A stretch of 64,000 nt of DNA from Streptosporangium amethystogenes (GTDB lineage: Bacteria; Actinomycetota; Actinomycetes; Streptosporangiales; Streptosporangiaceae): positions 62,001-126,000 of the forward strand of contig NZ_JOEQ01000002.1 in assembly GCF_000721075.1 (NCBI RefSeq), read 5' to 3'. The notes under the pieces are model-generated. The model did not search any database and was not told the DNA's origin. It was given only the letters and a program-made list of their open reading frames with translations. Within the stretch, counting starts at the first letter, position 1; each line of letters opens with the position of its first letter. The position numbers were made by a program, and so were the translations under genes. Positions 33,187 to 42,848 of the stretch are shown here, piece by piece.

Positions 33187-34389
33187 GTGCGCAACACCAT
33201 CGGTAGCCTGCGGGCGTGGTTCCACGGGCATCCGCTGATCCCTGATCTGTTCCTCGGGGGGGCGCTGGCGGCCGCCTCGGCTCCCTTCGCCCACGTCACC
33301 CAGGTTTTCGGCGACCCGGCCCGGCTCGGGGAGCCGGACGCGATGGGTCTCGGCCTGATCATGACCGGTTGCCTGTCGGTGGCGCTGCGCCGCCACTGGC
33401 CTTTCCTGCTGCTCTGTCTGGTCTGCCTGATCGAGATCACGCTGGCCGCGACGGGACGGAACCCCTCCCTGCTCTGGCTCGCCGCCCTGGTGCTGGTCTA
33501 CACGATCGCCGTCCGGCGCGGCCTGGCGGTCAGCCTGTGCGCTCCCGCACTGGCCCTGGCCGGCCATTTCCTGTCTGCGGCGGCCGGCGGCGGGCTTGGC
33601 GAGTGGAGCACCCACCTGCTGATGGTCGTCTTCGCCGCCTCCCTGTGGATCGCCGGCCGGAACGTGCGGCTGCGCCGGGCCTACCAGGCGGAGCTGCACG
33701 ACCGGGCACGGCGCATGGAGCATATCCGGGAGGCCGACACCCGGGCGGCCAGGGCCGAGGAGCGCTCCCGCATCGCCCGTGAGCTGCACGACGTGGTGGC
33801 CCACCACGTGAGCGTGATGACCGTCCAGGCGGCCGCGGCACGCCGGGTGCTGGCCGGAAACCCCGAGGGGGCCCGAGAGGCCCTGTCCGCGATCGAGGAA
33901 CTGGGCCGGACCGCGATGTCGGAGATGCGCAGCCTCGTGGGCGTGCTCAGGACCGACGCGGTGCCCGCCGAGCGCAATCCGCAGCCGGGGATGCGTGAGA
34001 TTCCCGCCCTGGTCGACCAGATGCGCGAGGCGGGGCTGCGGACACAGCTGTGGATCGAGGACGAGTGCGGGACCACTGGGGCGCTGCCACCCGGAGTCGA
34101 CCTGGCCGCGTACCGGCTGGTGCAGGAGGCCCTGACCAACAGCCTGCGGCACGCGGGGCCGCAGGCACGAGCCTGGGTGACGGTGCGGCACGAGTCAGGC
34201 GAGTTGGCCGTGCGGGTCACCGACGACGGCCTCGGCCAGAAAGCGGGCGAAACGAGCGAGGGGGCGACCGGTCACGGCCTGGTGGGCATCCGCGAACGCG
34301 TTGCCCTCTATGGTGGACTTCTGAGGATCGGCCCACGTCCCGAGGGCGGATTCGAGGTCGATGCCCGGTTCCCCCTCAAGGACACATGA
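33187..34389 (+). CDS. Two-component sensor histidine kinase, NarL/DesK type
   Basis: The 400-residue sensor has about five hydrophobic segments in residues 20-158, a short cytoplasmic coiled linker, then a HisKA_3 dimerisation domain with the phospho-acceptor His201 in RSRIARELHDVVAHHVSV. The HATPase domain has the N-box region RLVQEALTNSLRHAG and G-boxes VTDDGLG and GHGLVGIRERV. No large extracellular domain is present, so the signal is probably sensed in the membrane. The start is GTG. The stop overlaps the response regulator start (ATGA), so the pair is co-translated. Confidence 0.93.
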   Translation: MRNTIGSLRAWFHGHPLIPDLFLGGALAAASAPFAHVTQVFGDPARLGEPDAMGLGLIMTGCLSVALRRHWPFLLLCLVCLIEITLAATGRNPSLLWLAALVLVYTIAVRRGLAVSLCAPALALAGHFLSAAAGGGLGEWSTHLLMVVFAASLWIAGRNVRLRRAYQAELHDRARRMEHIREADTRAARAEERSRIARELHDVVAHHVSVMTVQAAAARRVLAGNPEGAREALSAIEELGRTAMSEMRSLVGVLRTDAVPAERNPQPGMREIPALVDQMREAGLRTQLWIEDECGTTGALPPGVDLAAYRLVQEALTNSLRHAGPQARAWVTVRHESGELAVRVTDDGLGQKAGETSEGATGHGLVGIRERVALYGGLLRIGPRPEGGFEVDARFPLKDT

Positions 34390-35069
34390 TGACGATCAGA
34401 GTGCTGCTGGTGGACGACCAGCCACTCCTGCGCACCGGTTTCCGCCTGATCCTCGAGGCCGAACCCGACCTCACCGTGGTCGGTGAGGCGGGGGACGGCA
34501 AGACCGCGCAGGACCAGTCGCGGGCACTGCTGCCCGACGTGGTGCTGATGGACATCCGGATGCCGGGCGTGGACGGCATCGAGGCGACCCGCCGGATCGT
34601 ACGGGAGGCCGCCGGGGGTGCGCACGTGCCCCGGGTGCTGGTGCTGACGACCTTCGACCTGGACGAGTACATCGTGGAGGCGCTGCGTGCCGGAGCCAGC
34701 GGCTTCCTGCTGAAGGACGTCCCGCCGGAGGAACTGGTGCAGGCCATCCGGGTGGTGGCGGCCGGCGACGCCATCGTCGCGCCGAGCATCACCAGGCGAC
34801 TGCTGGACAGGTTCGGCGCACACCTGCCGACCCACCGGCAGTCCACCCCCAATCGTCTGGAGCGGCTGACCGAGCGTGAGCTGGAGGTGCTCAAGCTGAT
34901 CGCCAAGGGCATGTCCAATGCGGAGATCGCCGCCGAGCTGGTGGTGAGCGAGACGACGGTCAAGACCCACGTCGGCAACGTGCTCACCAAGCTGAGCCTG
35001 CGCGACCGCGTCCAGGCCGTCGTCCTCGCCTACGAGACCGGCCTGATCACCCCCGGCTCGCCTGCCTGA
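34386..35069 (+). CDS. NarL/LuxR-family response regulator
   Basis: The 227-residue regulator has a receiver domain (residues 3-120) with Asp10/Asp11 and phospho-acceptor Asp56 in VVLMDIRMPGVDG, and the Lys of FLLKDVPPEEL. A LuxR-type DNA-binding domain (about 160-220) follows, with LTERELEVLKLIAKGMSNAEIA-type helices. It overlaps the histidine kinase stop by four bases, with two adjacent ATG codons possible. Targets are unknown; the convergent ABC transporter operon is the nearest candidate, but nothing in the sequence proves it. Confidence 0.94.
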   Translation: MMTIRVLLVDDQPLLRTGFRLILEAEPDLTVVGEAGDGKTAQDQSRALLPDVVLMDIRMPGVDGIEATRRIVREAAGGAHVPRVLVLTTFDLDEYIVEALRAGASGFLLKDVPPEELVQAIRVVAAGDAIVAPSITRRLLDRFGAHLPTHRQSTPNRLERLTERELEVLKLIAKGMSNAEIAAELVVSETTVKTHVGNVLTKLSLRDRVQAVVLAYETGLITPGSPA

Positions 35070-35094
35070 TCCGGCATCCGGCGCGAACGGGCAC

Positions 35095-35133
35095 GCCCGC
35101 GCACCGGCCGGTCAGCACGGCGAGTGCGCGGGC
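35095..35133. terminator. Terminator between the response regulator and ABC transporter operon
   Basis: GCCCGCGCA and TGCGCGGGC form a perfect 9-bp stem in the 80-base gap between convergent genes. The loop can fold further (CCGG/CCGG). Confidence 0.5.
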
Positions 35134-35149
35134 CCCGGCCGGGAATCGA

Positions 35150-36226
35150 TCAGTCCGAGGCGGTCTGCGGAGACGGCTGCTCCTTGGGGGCGTTCTCCGG
35201 GAAGTGACAGGCCACCTGGTGGCCCGCCGCCAGCTCCGCCAGCGGCGGTTCCACGGTCTTGCAGATCTCCTGGGCCTTCCAGCACCGGGTGTGGAAGCGA
35301 CAGGCGGGCGGCGGGTTGAGCGGGCTGGGCACGTCGCCCTGGAGGCGGATGCGCTCGCGCCCCTCGCGCCGCTTGACGTCCGGAATGGGGACCGCGGACA
35401 TCAGCGCGGTGGTGTAGGGGTGCATGGGCGACTCGTACAGGTTCTTACGATCCGCCAGTTCGACGATCTTGCCGAGGTACATGACCGCGACCCGGTCGCT
35501 GATGTGCCGGACCACCGACAGGTCGTGCGCGATGACCACATAGGTCAGGTCGAGCTCGTTCTGCAGGTCCTCCAGCAGGTTGACGACCTGGGCCTGGATC
35601 GACACGTCCAGCGCGGACACCGGCTCGTCGGCGACGATGAGCTTGGGCTTGAGCGCGAGCGTGCGGGCGATGCCGATGCGCTGGCGCTGGCCACCGGAGA
35701 ACTCGTGCGGGTAACGGTTGTAGTGCTCGGGGTTGAGACCGACCAGGGCAAGGATGTCCTGGACTTCCTTCTTGATCCCCTGCTCGGTCTTGACCCCCTG
35801 GATACGGAACGGCGCACCGACGATGGTGCCGACCGTGTGGCGGGGGTTGAGCGAGGAGTAGGGGTCCTGGAAGATGATCTGCATGTCGCGCCGGAGTGGC
35901 CGGATCTTGGACTGCGACATGTGAGTGATGTCGTGGCCCTCGAAGAGGACCTTCCCGCCGGTCGGCTCGATGAGCCTGGTGATCATGCGCCCCGTCGTGG
36001 TCTTGCCACAGCCGGACTCGCCCACCAGGCCGAGGGTCTCCCCCTTGAAGACGTCGAAGCTGATCCCGTCGACCGCTTTGACCGCACCGACCTGGCGTTT
36101 GAGCAGGCCCTTGGTGACGGGGAAGTGCTTCTCCAGCCCTTGCACTGACAGAATTGGCTCGGTCACAGGCTTTCCGTTCGTCGAACGCGCGTCCGGAGCA
36201 ACGGGCTTGTCGGCTCGCTCGCTCAC
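35150..36226 (-). CDS. Oligopeptide ABC transporter ATP-binding protein (OppF/DppF type)
   Basis: The 358-residue ATPase has Walker [11 protein letters not shown]-loop [15 protein letters not shown], signature [20 protein letters not shown], Walker [15 protein letters not shown] and switch His in [13 protein letters not shown]. The C-terminal extension GCRFHTRC-type segment ([14 protein letters not shown]) is typical of peptide importers and can bind an Fe-S cluster. The GTG start overlaps the stop of the OppD-type gene (GTGA) and follows GGAG. It powers import with the partner ATPase encoded at 36223. Confidence 0.93.
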   Translation of the reverse strand: MSERADKPVAPDARSTNGKPVTEPILSVQGLEKHFPVTKGLLKRQVGAVKAVDGISFDVFKGETLGLVGESGCGKTTTGRMITRLIEPTGGKVLFEGHDITHMSQSKIRPLRRDMQIIFQDPYSSLNPRHTVGTIVGAPFRIQGVKTEQGIKKEVQDILALVGLNPEHYNRYPHEFSGGQRQRIGIARTLALKPKLIVADEPVSALDVSIQAQVVNLLEDLQNELDLTYVVIAHDLSVVRHISDRVAVMYLGKIVELADRKNLYESPMHPYTTALMSAVPIPDVKRREGRERIRLQGDVPSPLNPPPACRFHTRCWKAQEICKTVEPPLAELAAGHQVACHFPENAPKEQPSPQTASD

Positions 36227-37260
36227 GAGGACTCCAGGTTCACTTTGATCTCGTTCTCCCAGATGTCCCGCCTGACCTCGTGGGGCAGGTGGCACCGGAC
36301 CAGATGGCCGCCGTCGCTCTCGAGCAGCTCAGGCACCTCGGCGCTCGACTTTCCACCGGTGCGGTCGGCATAGACGCAACGCGGGTGAAACGCACAGCCG
36401 GAGGGCAGGTTGATCAGCGAGGGAGGAGCGCCCTTGATCGGCAGCAGCCGTTCACTCCGCTCCCGGTCCAGGCGTGGCATCGATCCCAGCAGGCCCCACG
36501 TGTAGGGATGTTCGGGCCGCTCGAAGATGTCCTCCGCCGTGCCGTACTCGATGCCCTTTCCGCCGTACATCACCAGGATGTCGTCCGACAGCTCCGCGAC
36601 GACACCCAGATCGTGGGTGATGACGATCAGCGCGGCGTTGAAGTCACGCTGCAGGTCGCGCATCAGGTCCAGGATCTGTGCCTGGACCGTCACGTCGAGG
36701 GCCGTGGTCGGCTCGTCCGCGATCAGCAGTTCCGGGTCGCAGGAGAGCGCCATGGCGATCATCGCGCGCTGGCGCATGCCGCCGGAGAACTCGTGCGGAT
36801 AGCTGTCGACGCGCTTTTCCGGCTGCGGGATGCCCACCCGGCCCAGCATGTCGATGGCGTGCTTGCGCGCGACCTTCTTGCTGACCGGGTGGTGGATCCG
36901 GTACGCCTCCACGATCTGCGCACCCACCGTGTAGAAGGGGTGCATCGCCGAGAGCGGATCCTGGAAGATCATCGCCATCTTCTTGCCGCGCAACGTCCGG
37001 ACGTGGTCCGCGGAGGCGGTGACGAGTTCCTCGCCGTCCAGCCAGATCTCACCGGAGATCTTCGCCCGGCCGCCCTTGTGCAGGCCGAGGATGCCCAGCG
37101 AGGTGACGCTCTTGCCTGATCCGGACTCGCCTACGATCCCGAGCGTCTTGCCGCGCTCCAGTTGGAAGGAGAGCCCGTCGACGGACTTGACCAGGCCGTC
37201 GTCCGTCGGAAAGTGGATCCGCAGGTCCCTCAGTTCGAGAAAGCTCGACGGAGCGCTCAT
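36223..37260 (-). CDS. Oligopeptide ABC transporter ATP-binding protein (OppD/DppD type)
   Basis: The 345-residue ATPase has Walker [11 protein letters not shown]-loop [15 protein letters not shown], signature [18 protein letters not shown], Walker [15 protein letters not shown] and switch [15 protein letters not shown]. The C-terminal segment is [15 protein letters not shown]. It works as a heterodimer with the ATPase at 35150. Its ATG overlaps the stop of the upstream permease gene (ATGA), which indicates strict co-translation in the order permease, D, F. Confidence 0.94.
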   Translation of the reverse strand: MSAPSSFLELRDLRIHFPTDDGLVKSVDGLSFQLERGKTLGIVGESGSGKSVTSLGILGLHKGGRAKISGEIWLDGEELVTASADHVRTLRGKKMAMIFQDPLSAMHPFYTVGAQIVEAYRIHHPVSKKVARKHAIDMLGRVGIPQPEKRVDSYPHEFSGGMRQRAMIAMALSCDPELLIADEPTTALDVTVQAQILDLMRDLQRDFNAALIVITHDLGVVAELSDDILVMYGGKGIEYGTAEDIFERPEHPYTWGLLGSMPRLDRERSERLLPIKGAPPSLINLPSGCAFHPRCVYADRTGGKSSAEVPELLESDGGHLVRCHLPHEVRRDIWENEIKVNLESS

Positions 37261-38270
37261 CCCAGCCTCACCCTCGGGTCGACCACCGCGTACAGCAGGT
37301 CGACGATCAGACTGGCCAGCACGACGAAGAGTGCCGCGACCATGGTGACGCCCATGATCTTCGGAAGGTCGTTCGTCACGATGGCCTGGACGGCGTAGTC
37401 GCCGATGCCCTTCAGCGAGAACGTGCTCTCGGTGAGCACCGCGCCACCGAGCAGCAGGCCGAGGTCCAGACCGAAGATCGTCAGGATGGGGGTCAGCGCG
37501 GCGCGCAGCCCGTGCCTGACGACCACCCTGGACTCCTTCATGCCCTTGGCCCTGGCCGTGCGGATGTAGTCCTCGCTCATGGTCTCCAGCATTCCCGCCC
37601 TGGTCAGACGGGCGTAGGAGGCGGCATAGAGGAACGCGAGGGTGATCCATGGCAGGAGGAGGCTGTAGGCCCATTCCACCGGATTCTCCAGGAACGGCGT
37701 GAAGCTGCCGCCCGGCGCGGTGATGCCCAACCCGTAGCTGAAGATGACGAGGGAGACGATGCCGGTGAAGAAGACCGGCAGGGAGACCCCGGCGAGCGCG
37801 ATGCTCATCGCCGCCCGGTCGAAGACCGTGCCTTTTCGCAGCGCGGACAGCACACCTGTCGCGACGCCGCAGAGCAACCAGATGACCGCCGCGCCCGAGG
37901 CGAGCGAGAGGGTCACCGGGATGCGATCCACCAGGTCGGGCCAGACCGGCTGCCTTCTGATGAAGGAGTAGCCGAAACAGGGAGCTGGGCACTCCTCGAT
38001 GGTGGCACCGGTGTCGTACTCCGAGCCGACGAAGACACCTGAGATCCAGCGGCCGTACTGCACGGGAAGCGGGTCGTTGAACCCGAGTTTTTCCGCCGTG
38101 ACCGCGATCATCTCCGCGTTGGCGGATCTGCCCATATAGCGGCTGGCGAAGCCCTCAGCTGTGGCGCCCGCGATACGGGGAACCACAAAGAAGATCGAGA
38201 ACGTGACCATGCTCACGATGACGAGCATGAGCACCGCGCCGATCAGGCGCCGGATGATGTAAGTGACCAC
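37257..38270 (-). CDS. Peptide ABC transporter permease (OppB/DppB type)
   Basis: The 337-residue permease has six predicted membrane segments. The N-terminal helix is typical of the B subunit (MVTYIIRRLIGAVLMLVIVS). The inner-membrane loop EDYIRTARAKGMKESRVVVR is the EAA-type contact for the ATPases. An extra extracytoplasmic loop (about residues 75-105) contains two Cys in ECPAPCFGYS that may pair. The start is GTG. A hairpin separates it from the binding-protein gene just upstream, so its level may be lower than that of the binding protein. Confidence 0.92.
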   Translation of the reverse strand: MVTYIIRRLIGAVLMLVIVSMVTFSIFFVVPRIAGATAEGFASRYMGRSANAEMIAVTAEKLGFNDPLPVQYGRWISGVFVGSEYDTGATIEECPAPCFGYSFIRRQPVWPDLVDRIPVTLSLASGAAVIWLLCGVATGVLSALRKGTVFDRAAMSIALAGVSLPVFFTGIVSLVIFSYGLGITAPGGSFTPFLENPVEWAYSLLLPWITLAFLYAASYARLTRAGMLETMSEDYIRTARAKGMKESRVVVRHGLRAALTPILTIFGLDLGLLLGGAVLTESTFSLKGIGDYAVQAIVTNDLPKIMGVTMVAALFVVLASLIVDLLYAVVDPRVRLG

Positions 38271-38285
38271 AGTCCCCCCGGCTCC

Positions 38286-38312
38286 AGGGGCCGACCTTGT
38301 GGGCCGGCCCCT
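38286..38312 (-). terminator. Intercistronic hairpin between binding protein and permease genes
   Basis: AGGGGCCG and CGGCCCCT form a perfect 8-bp stem with an 11-base loop, 35 bases after the binding-protein stop and before the permease start. No T run follows. Such hairpins commonly cause partial termination or protect the 3' end of the binding-protein mRNA. Confidence 0.5.
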
Positions 38313-38347
38313 TCAAGCCTCGACTAACTGAACAGGATTTCCGACGG

Positions 38348-40111
38348 TTACTGGACACCCAGGTTCAGGTAGTCGTACATGTCGAACGCACCGGTGACGA
38401 AGACGTTCGTCACACCCAGGGGACGGACGAGGACGCTCTTGGACCAGACCCCGGGCAGCACGTAGGCCTGCTCCATGACCCTCTGGTCGATCTCGCCCCA
38501 GAGCGCGTCACGCTTGGCGACATCGGTCTCCGCGAAGATCTGGTCGATCTTCGCGTCGATTTCCTTGTCCTTGATGCTGATGTTGTAGTTACCACCCGAC
38601 TCACGGATGGTGCGGCTGTCGACGATCTGCGACATGAAGCCGAAACCGTCGTTCCAGTCGGCACCCCAGCCGTTGACGGCCAGGCCGATGCCGTTCTTCT
38701 TCACGAAGTCCGGCTTGCCGGCGTAGAGCGCGAAGTAGTCACCGGTGGGGTAACCCTTGAGCTCCAGCTTGATGCCGACCTTGGCCAGCGCCTGCTGGAG
38801 CGACTCGGCGGTCGCCTTCTCCTTGGGACGGTCGGCGCGGTAGGACATGATGGTCTCGAAGCCGTCAGGCTTGCCACAGGCGGCGAGTGCTGCCTTGGCC
38901 TTCTCCACGTCGCCGGTGCCGGACGGGTAGAGGTCCAGCTTCTTCCAGCCTCCGATCGACGGCGGCAGCAGACCGGTCGCGATCTCACCGCCGGCGAACT
39001 CGCCGCCGTAGGCGTTCTGCAGGCCCACCCGGTCGGCGCCGTAGATGACAGCCTTGCGGCACTCCAGGTTGTCCAGCGGGGGCACGTCGGAGACGATCGA
39101 GGTGTACCAGGTGCGGGCACCGGTGGGGTTGTCCGCCCGGGCCTTCAGCGTCGGGTCGCCCAGCACGCGACCGAGCGCGGCGGGCTGGACGCCCGAGCCG
39201 GCGAGGTCGATGTGCAGGTCGCCGGAGAGGATCCGGTTGTCCAGGTCGTCGGCGTTGACACCGAGGGAGATCTCGTAGCTGTCCGGCAGCGCCTTGCGGA
39301 TCGGGTCGGTCGCCGGGTCCCAGTGCTCGTTGCGCACCAGGGTGTACTGCTTGCCGGCCTCGACCTTGTCGAACTTGTAGGGGCCGGAGGCCATCACGTG
39401 CTCGCGGTACTTGACGCCGGTGTCCTTGTCCTTGGGGACCGGGATCGTGCCGGGCAGGGCCGCGAAGTTGTCGAAGCCGCCGTAGGCCTTCTTCAGGTGG
39501 AAGATGATCGTCTGGTCGTCCGGCGTCTCGATCGCGGAGTCGGTGTTGACGTCCGGGGTCTTGTAGACGCTCTTGAAGTCCTTCGGCAGGTCCAGCCAGT
39601 CGTTGAAGTACGTCGGACCGTTGACCAGCGTCTCCTTGTCCATGGAGCGCAGAACCGCGTACTTCACGTCCTTGGACGTGATCGGCGTGCCGTCCTCGAA
39701 CTTCAGACCGGCGCGGAGCTTGTAGGTCCAGGTCTTGCCGCCGTCACTCGACTCGCCCAGCTTCTCGGCCAGGTCGGGGGAGAGCTTGCGGCCTTCGGCA
39801 CCGGGAGCCGGGGTGTAGGTCACCAGCGAACGACCGTAGATCCGGACAAAGTTCCAGGAGAGTGCGTAGTAGGTGTCACCGGGGTCCACCGAGTCCCAGT
39901 CCTCGGAGATGGCCATCTTCAGGACGCCCCCCTTCTTGTCAGAAGGGTTGAACACCGCCTCGAGCCCGGCGTTGAACGCGTCCGCGGTCGCCGGCGCGGC
40001 CGACGAACCATCGGCCGACTTCGTCTCGCTGCCGCCGCCGCCGCAGGCGGAGAGCCCCAGGGAGAGAGCGGCACCCGCGGCCGCGAAGGCCAGTGCGGAT
40101 CTCTTGTTCAT
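38348..40111 (-). CDS. ABC transporter peptide-binding lipoprotein (SBP family 5)
   Basis: The 587-residue lipoprotein has a signal peptide with lipobox LSAC (Cys23). A family 5 solute-binding fold follows, including the start GGVLKMAISEDWDSVDPGDTYY, the signature-like region LSPDLAEKLGESSDGGKTWTY, and the C-terminal GWGADWNDGFGFMSQ. It captures peptides or similar solutes and delivers them to the two permeases. It lies after the C-type permease gene (45 bases) and before the B-type permease. Substrate specificity cannot be read from the sequence. Confidence 0.93.
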   Translation of the reverse strand: MNKRSALAFAAAGAALSLGLSACGGGGSETKSADGSSAAPATADAFNAGLEAVFNPSDKKGGVLKMAISEDWDSVDPGDTYYALSWNFVRIYGRSLVTYTPAPGAEGRKLSPDLAEKLGESSDGGKTWTYKLRAGLKFEDGTPITSKDVKYAVLRSMDKETLVNGPTYFNDWLDLPKDFKSVYKTPDVNTDSAIETPDDQTIIFHLKKAYGGFDNFAALPGTIPVPKDKDTGVKYREHVMASGPYKFDKVEAGKQYTLVRNEHWDPATDPIRKALPDSYEISLGVNADDLDNRILSGDLHIDLAGSGVQPAALGRVLGDPTLKARADNPTGARTWYTSIVSDVPPLDNLECRKAVIYGADRVGLQNAYGGEFAGGEIATGLLPPSIGGWKKLDLYPSGTGDVEKAKAALAACGKPDGFETIMSYRADRPKEKATAESLQQALAKVGIKLELKGYPTGDYFALYAGKPDFVKKNGIGLAVNGWGADWNDGFGFMSQIVDSRTIRESGGNYNISIKDKEIDAKIDQIFAETDVAKRDALWGEIDQRVMEQAYVLPGVWSKSVLVRPLGVTNVFVTGAFDMYDYLNLGVQ

Positions 40112-40156
40112 TTACTTGCACCCCTTGTTAATTCCAGGAGAACGGGAGGTTGAGGG

Positions 40157-41158
40157 TCAACGGGACGATTTCGGGTCGAGGGCATCGCGCAGCCCGTCAC
40201 CGAAGAGATTGAAGGCCAGCACCGTGATGAAGATCGCCATACCGGGGAAGAACATGAAATGCGGCACGTTGTAGAACTTCACCGCCTGCGAGATCATGCC
40301 TCCCCAGGTCGCCGTGGGCGCCTGGATACCGACTCCCAGGAACGAGAGCGCCGCCTCGAACATGACGTTCGTCGGAATGAGCAACGTCGCGTAGATGAGA
40401 ATCGGCGCGATCAGATTCGGCAAAATCTCGCGGAACAGGATGTACGGTCCGCGGGCTCCCAGGCTACGGGCGGCGTCGACGAATTCGCGTTCTCGCAGAG
40501 ACAGCGTCTGGCCGCGAATGATCCTGCCGATGTACGGCCAGTTGAAGAAACCGATCACGAAAATCAGCAGACCGATGCGTAGCGTGTCGCCCGTCACCCC
40601 GAGGTTCTTCTCGAACTGGCCGAGGACCCCGACCAGCGCCATCGCGAAGACGAGCAGGGGGAAGGCGAGGAAGACGTCCATCGTACGGCTGATCACGGTG
40701 TCGACCCAGCCGCCGAAGTAACCGGCCATAACCCCCATGACGGTGCCGATGACCACCGAGAGCATGGTGGCGAGGACCGCGATCAGCAGCGAGATCCGCG
40801 CTCCGTAGACGACCCTGCTGAAAAGGTCACGACCGTTGACCGGCTCCACCCCGAACAGGAAGTCCCCGCTGATGCCCGTGCCGCCCTTGGGCGTCATGGT
40901 GGAGGTGTCGATCATCTCCTGGTGGAACTCGTTCGGCGGATGACCGAACACGTCCACGATCAGCGGAGCGAAGATCGCAATGACGATCAGCAGAATGACC
41001 ACGCCGGCACCGAGGAGCGCGACCTTGTCGCGCTTCAGATGCATCCACGCGATCTGCCCGAGCGAGCGGCCTTGGACGGCCTTCACGCCCGCTCCCGCGA
41101 GCACTGCCTCCGGTACGACCTCGGTGGTCTTACCGGGGGCGTCGAGCGGTGCGGTCAT
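40157..41158 (-). CDS. Peptide ABC transporter permease (OppC/DppC type)
   Basis: The 333-residue permease has an N-terminal cytoplasmic tail of about 45 residues and six membrane segments. It carries the OppC_N region DKVALLGAGVVILLIVIAIF and the EAA loop REFVDAARSLGARGPYILF. It ends in DGLRDALDPKSSR, the normal end of C-type permeases. AGGGGG precedes the ATG. It is the first gene of the operon, which is unusual because the C permease normally follows the B permease directly. Confidence 0.92.
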   Translation of the reverse strand: MTAPLDAPGKTTEVVPEAVLAGAGVKAVQGRSLGQIAWMHLKRDKVALLGAGVVILLIVIAIFAPLIVDVFGHPPNEFHQEMIDTSTMTPKGGTGISGDFLFGVEPVNGRDLFSRVVYGARISLLIAVLATMLSVVIGTVMGVMAGYFGGWVDTVISRTMDVFLAFPLLVFAMALVGVLGQFEKNLGVTGDTLRIGLLIFVIGFFNWPYIGRIIRGQTLSLREREFVDAARSLGARGPYILFREILPNLIAPILIYATLLIPTNVMFEAALSFLGVGIQAPTATWGGMISQAVKFYNVPHFMFFPGMAIFITVLAFNLFGDGLRDALDPKSSR

Positions 41159-41424
41159 ACAGTTGGCCCCCTGGATCCCAGACGACGTTGTCCGTCAACG
41201 CGTTTCCCGGGTCGGGTAGCGCGCCGTAAGTCTACGGGCCAGTAGTTCGTGGCCCCGTGCGCAGAATCTATGGGCTGAACTGCGCTGACCAGCCCCCTGG
41301 GGCGCTATGTGGCTTAACTGTGATTCACGTGAAATTCATTCGTTCTGATCTTGGAGCCAATGTCCGGAAGCCGTTCCGCTTCTGTCTTGGATTCGTGACA
41401 CGGGAACGAGTCGATTACTCAGCG
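41159..41424. promoter_or_regulatory. Upstream region of the ABC transporter operon
   Basis: The 266 bases between the transporter operon and the membrane protein gene upstream must hold the operon promoter on the minus strand. A 10-base palindrome, TTCACGTGAA, lies at 41324-41333 and may be a regulator site. The region is AT-rich near 41310-41340. No gene is seen. Confidence 0.35.
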
Positions 41425-41970
41425 TTACCCGATCCCTCGACGCTTGAGGATGTCCTCGATGTCGGAGAAATCGTCGTCGGCGGCCGGCTTCGCGGCGGGC
41501 CTGGCCGCGGCGGGCCCGGAGGCGGGCGCGGGCGCAACCTTGCGCTTGGGCAACGGCTGCGTGGCGGCCGTCGCGGCCCCGTCCCGCCCGCCGGGGCCCG
41601 CCGCGGCCACAGCGGGCGCAGAGGGCGCAGAGGACACCGGAGACGTCGAAGATGCCGCGGCCCTGAGGCGGCGGCCACGAAGGAACCCGGAGACCAGGAA
41701 GAGCAGCACGGCGAGTCCGGTCACCGCCACCCCGGACCACACCACGGGGTTGAACACCAGACCTGTGAGGAAACCGATGATCGCCGTACCGATCTGCCAC
41801 AGGGTGGGAAGCGCGCCGGTCAGGAAGGCGGCGACGGGCAGCAGTGACCAGGCCGCGGCACGCAATCCCGCCACGACGCCACGGCGCCGCATCAGCAGGA
41901 AACTCAGCACCAGCCCCACACCGGTGACCCCGGCGCAGAGCGGCAACCACGCGATCTGATTGAACGACAC
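41425..41970 (-). CDS. Conserved membrane protein with charged C-terminus
   Basis: The 181-residue protein has four hydrophobic segments (about residues 5-25, 33-52, 58-77 and 84-102). An Ala/Pro-rich linker follows, then the acidic end DDDFSDIEDILKRRGIG. That end resembles the C-termini of small actinomycete membrane proteins of unknown role. The GTG start is chosen because the sequence upstream is not protein-like and GAGGGG lies near. It follows the HAD gene on the same strand after about 200 bases, so it probably has its own promoter. Confidence 0.72.
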   Translation of the reverse strand: MSFNQIAWLPLCAGVTGVGLVLSFLLMRRRGVVAGLRAAAWSLLPVAAFLTGALPTLWQIGTAIIGFLTGLVFNPVVWSGVAVTGLAVLLFLVSGFLRGRRLRAAASSTSPVSSAPSAPAVAAAGPGGRDGAATAATQPLPKRKVAPAPASGPAAARPAAKPAADDDFSDIEDILKRRGIG

Positions 41971-42171
41971 AGCGGACCGCCCCTCATGTTGACCTATCCG
42001 ACATCCATCCTGGCACGTCGGATCGGGACGAGCTCTCCTTCTCAAGGAGGGATCATCCCCTAGGGGGATACGGCCAGGATCGCATGAAAGATCAGGGAGG
42101 ATCCCCAATCGCGCACTCTCATGAAAGGAGCGCATCGGATCTTCATCCCGCCCGCCGGACGACAGGGCCGC

Positions 42172-42822
42172 TCAGAGAGCACCGGCGGACAGTGAGCGCA
42201 GGACCTCCACATCGATCTCGTGCAGCGATCCGACGACAAGACGGCCAGGCGCACCGGGAATCGGCAGCACGCTCGGCACCGCCACCACCCGGCAGCCCGC
42301 CGAGGTGGCCGATGTCACCCCGTTCGGGGAATCCTCCAGCGCGACGCAGCGGGCCGGGTCCACGCCCAGCAGACGGGCCGCCGTCAGGTAGGGCTCGGGA
42401 TCGGGCTTGGTCCCCGCGACATCGTCACCGGTGACCACGTGGTCGAAGTGGTGCCTGCCGATGCTCCGCAGGCACGTCTCGGCGATCGGCCGCGCCGAGG
42501 AGGTGACCAGGGCAGTGGCCAGGCCCTCCCCGTGCACTCCCGCCAGTAGTTCGGCGGCGCCCGGCATCATCTCCACACCACCGGCGAGCCTGGAGATCAT
42601 GCCTTCCAGCATCCAGTTCTCCACCTCCTCGGGGGCGGCGCTCCCGCCGGAGACCCGGAGCATGTACGCCACGGCCGCCGACATCGAGCCGCCCACCATG
42701 TTCGCCTGGTGGGCGGCCCCCCACTCGCCGCCGAGCCGCTCCATCACCTCGGTCTCGACCTGAAACCAGATCTTCTCGCTGTCGACGAGAAGCCCGTCCA
42801 TGTCGAAGAGAACCGCTTCCAT
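42172..42822 (-). CDS. HAD-superfamily hydrolase, beta-phosphoglucomutase-like
   Basis: The 216-residue enzyme starts MEAVLFDMDGLLVDSE, with the nucleophile Asp8 and acid/base Asp10. It continues with motif II VTSSARPIAET, motif III Lys in AGTKPDPEPYLTAA and motif IV LEDSPNGVTSATSAG. It would hydrolyse a phosphate ester; substrate unknown. A GTG overlapping the metH stop (GTGA, ten codons earlier) is an alternative start; the ATG fits the family N-terminus. Its position right after metH suggests co-transcription. Confidence 0.88.
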   Translation of the reverse strand: MEAVLFDMDGLLVDSEKIWFQVETEVMERLGGEWGAAHQANMVGGSMSAAVAYMLRVSGGSAAPEEVENWMLEGMISRLAGGVEMMPGAAELLAGVHGEGLATALVTSSARPIAETCLRSIGRHHFDHVVTGDDVAGTKPDPEPYLTAARLLGVDPARCVALEDSPNGVTSATSAGCRVVAVPSVLPIPGAPGRLVVGSLHEIDVEVLRSLSAGAL

Positions 42823-42848
42823 GCCCTTGTAGCCCTTCCGGCAGACGG

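Noticed and set aside
38297..40153. 618-codon open frame on the plus strand
   Set aside because: Antisense to the peptide-binding lipoprotein gene, which has a lipobox and family motifs.
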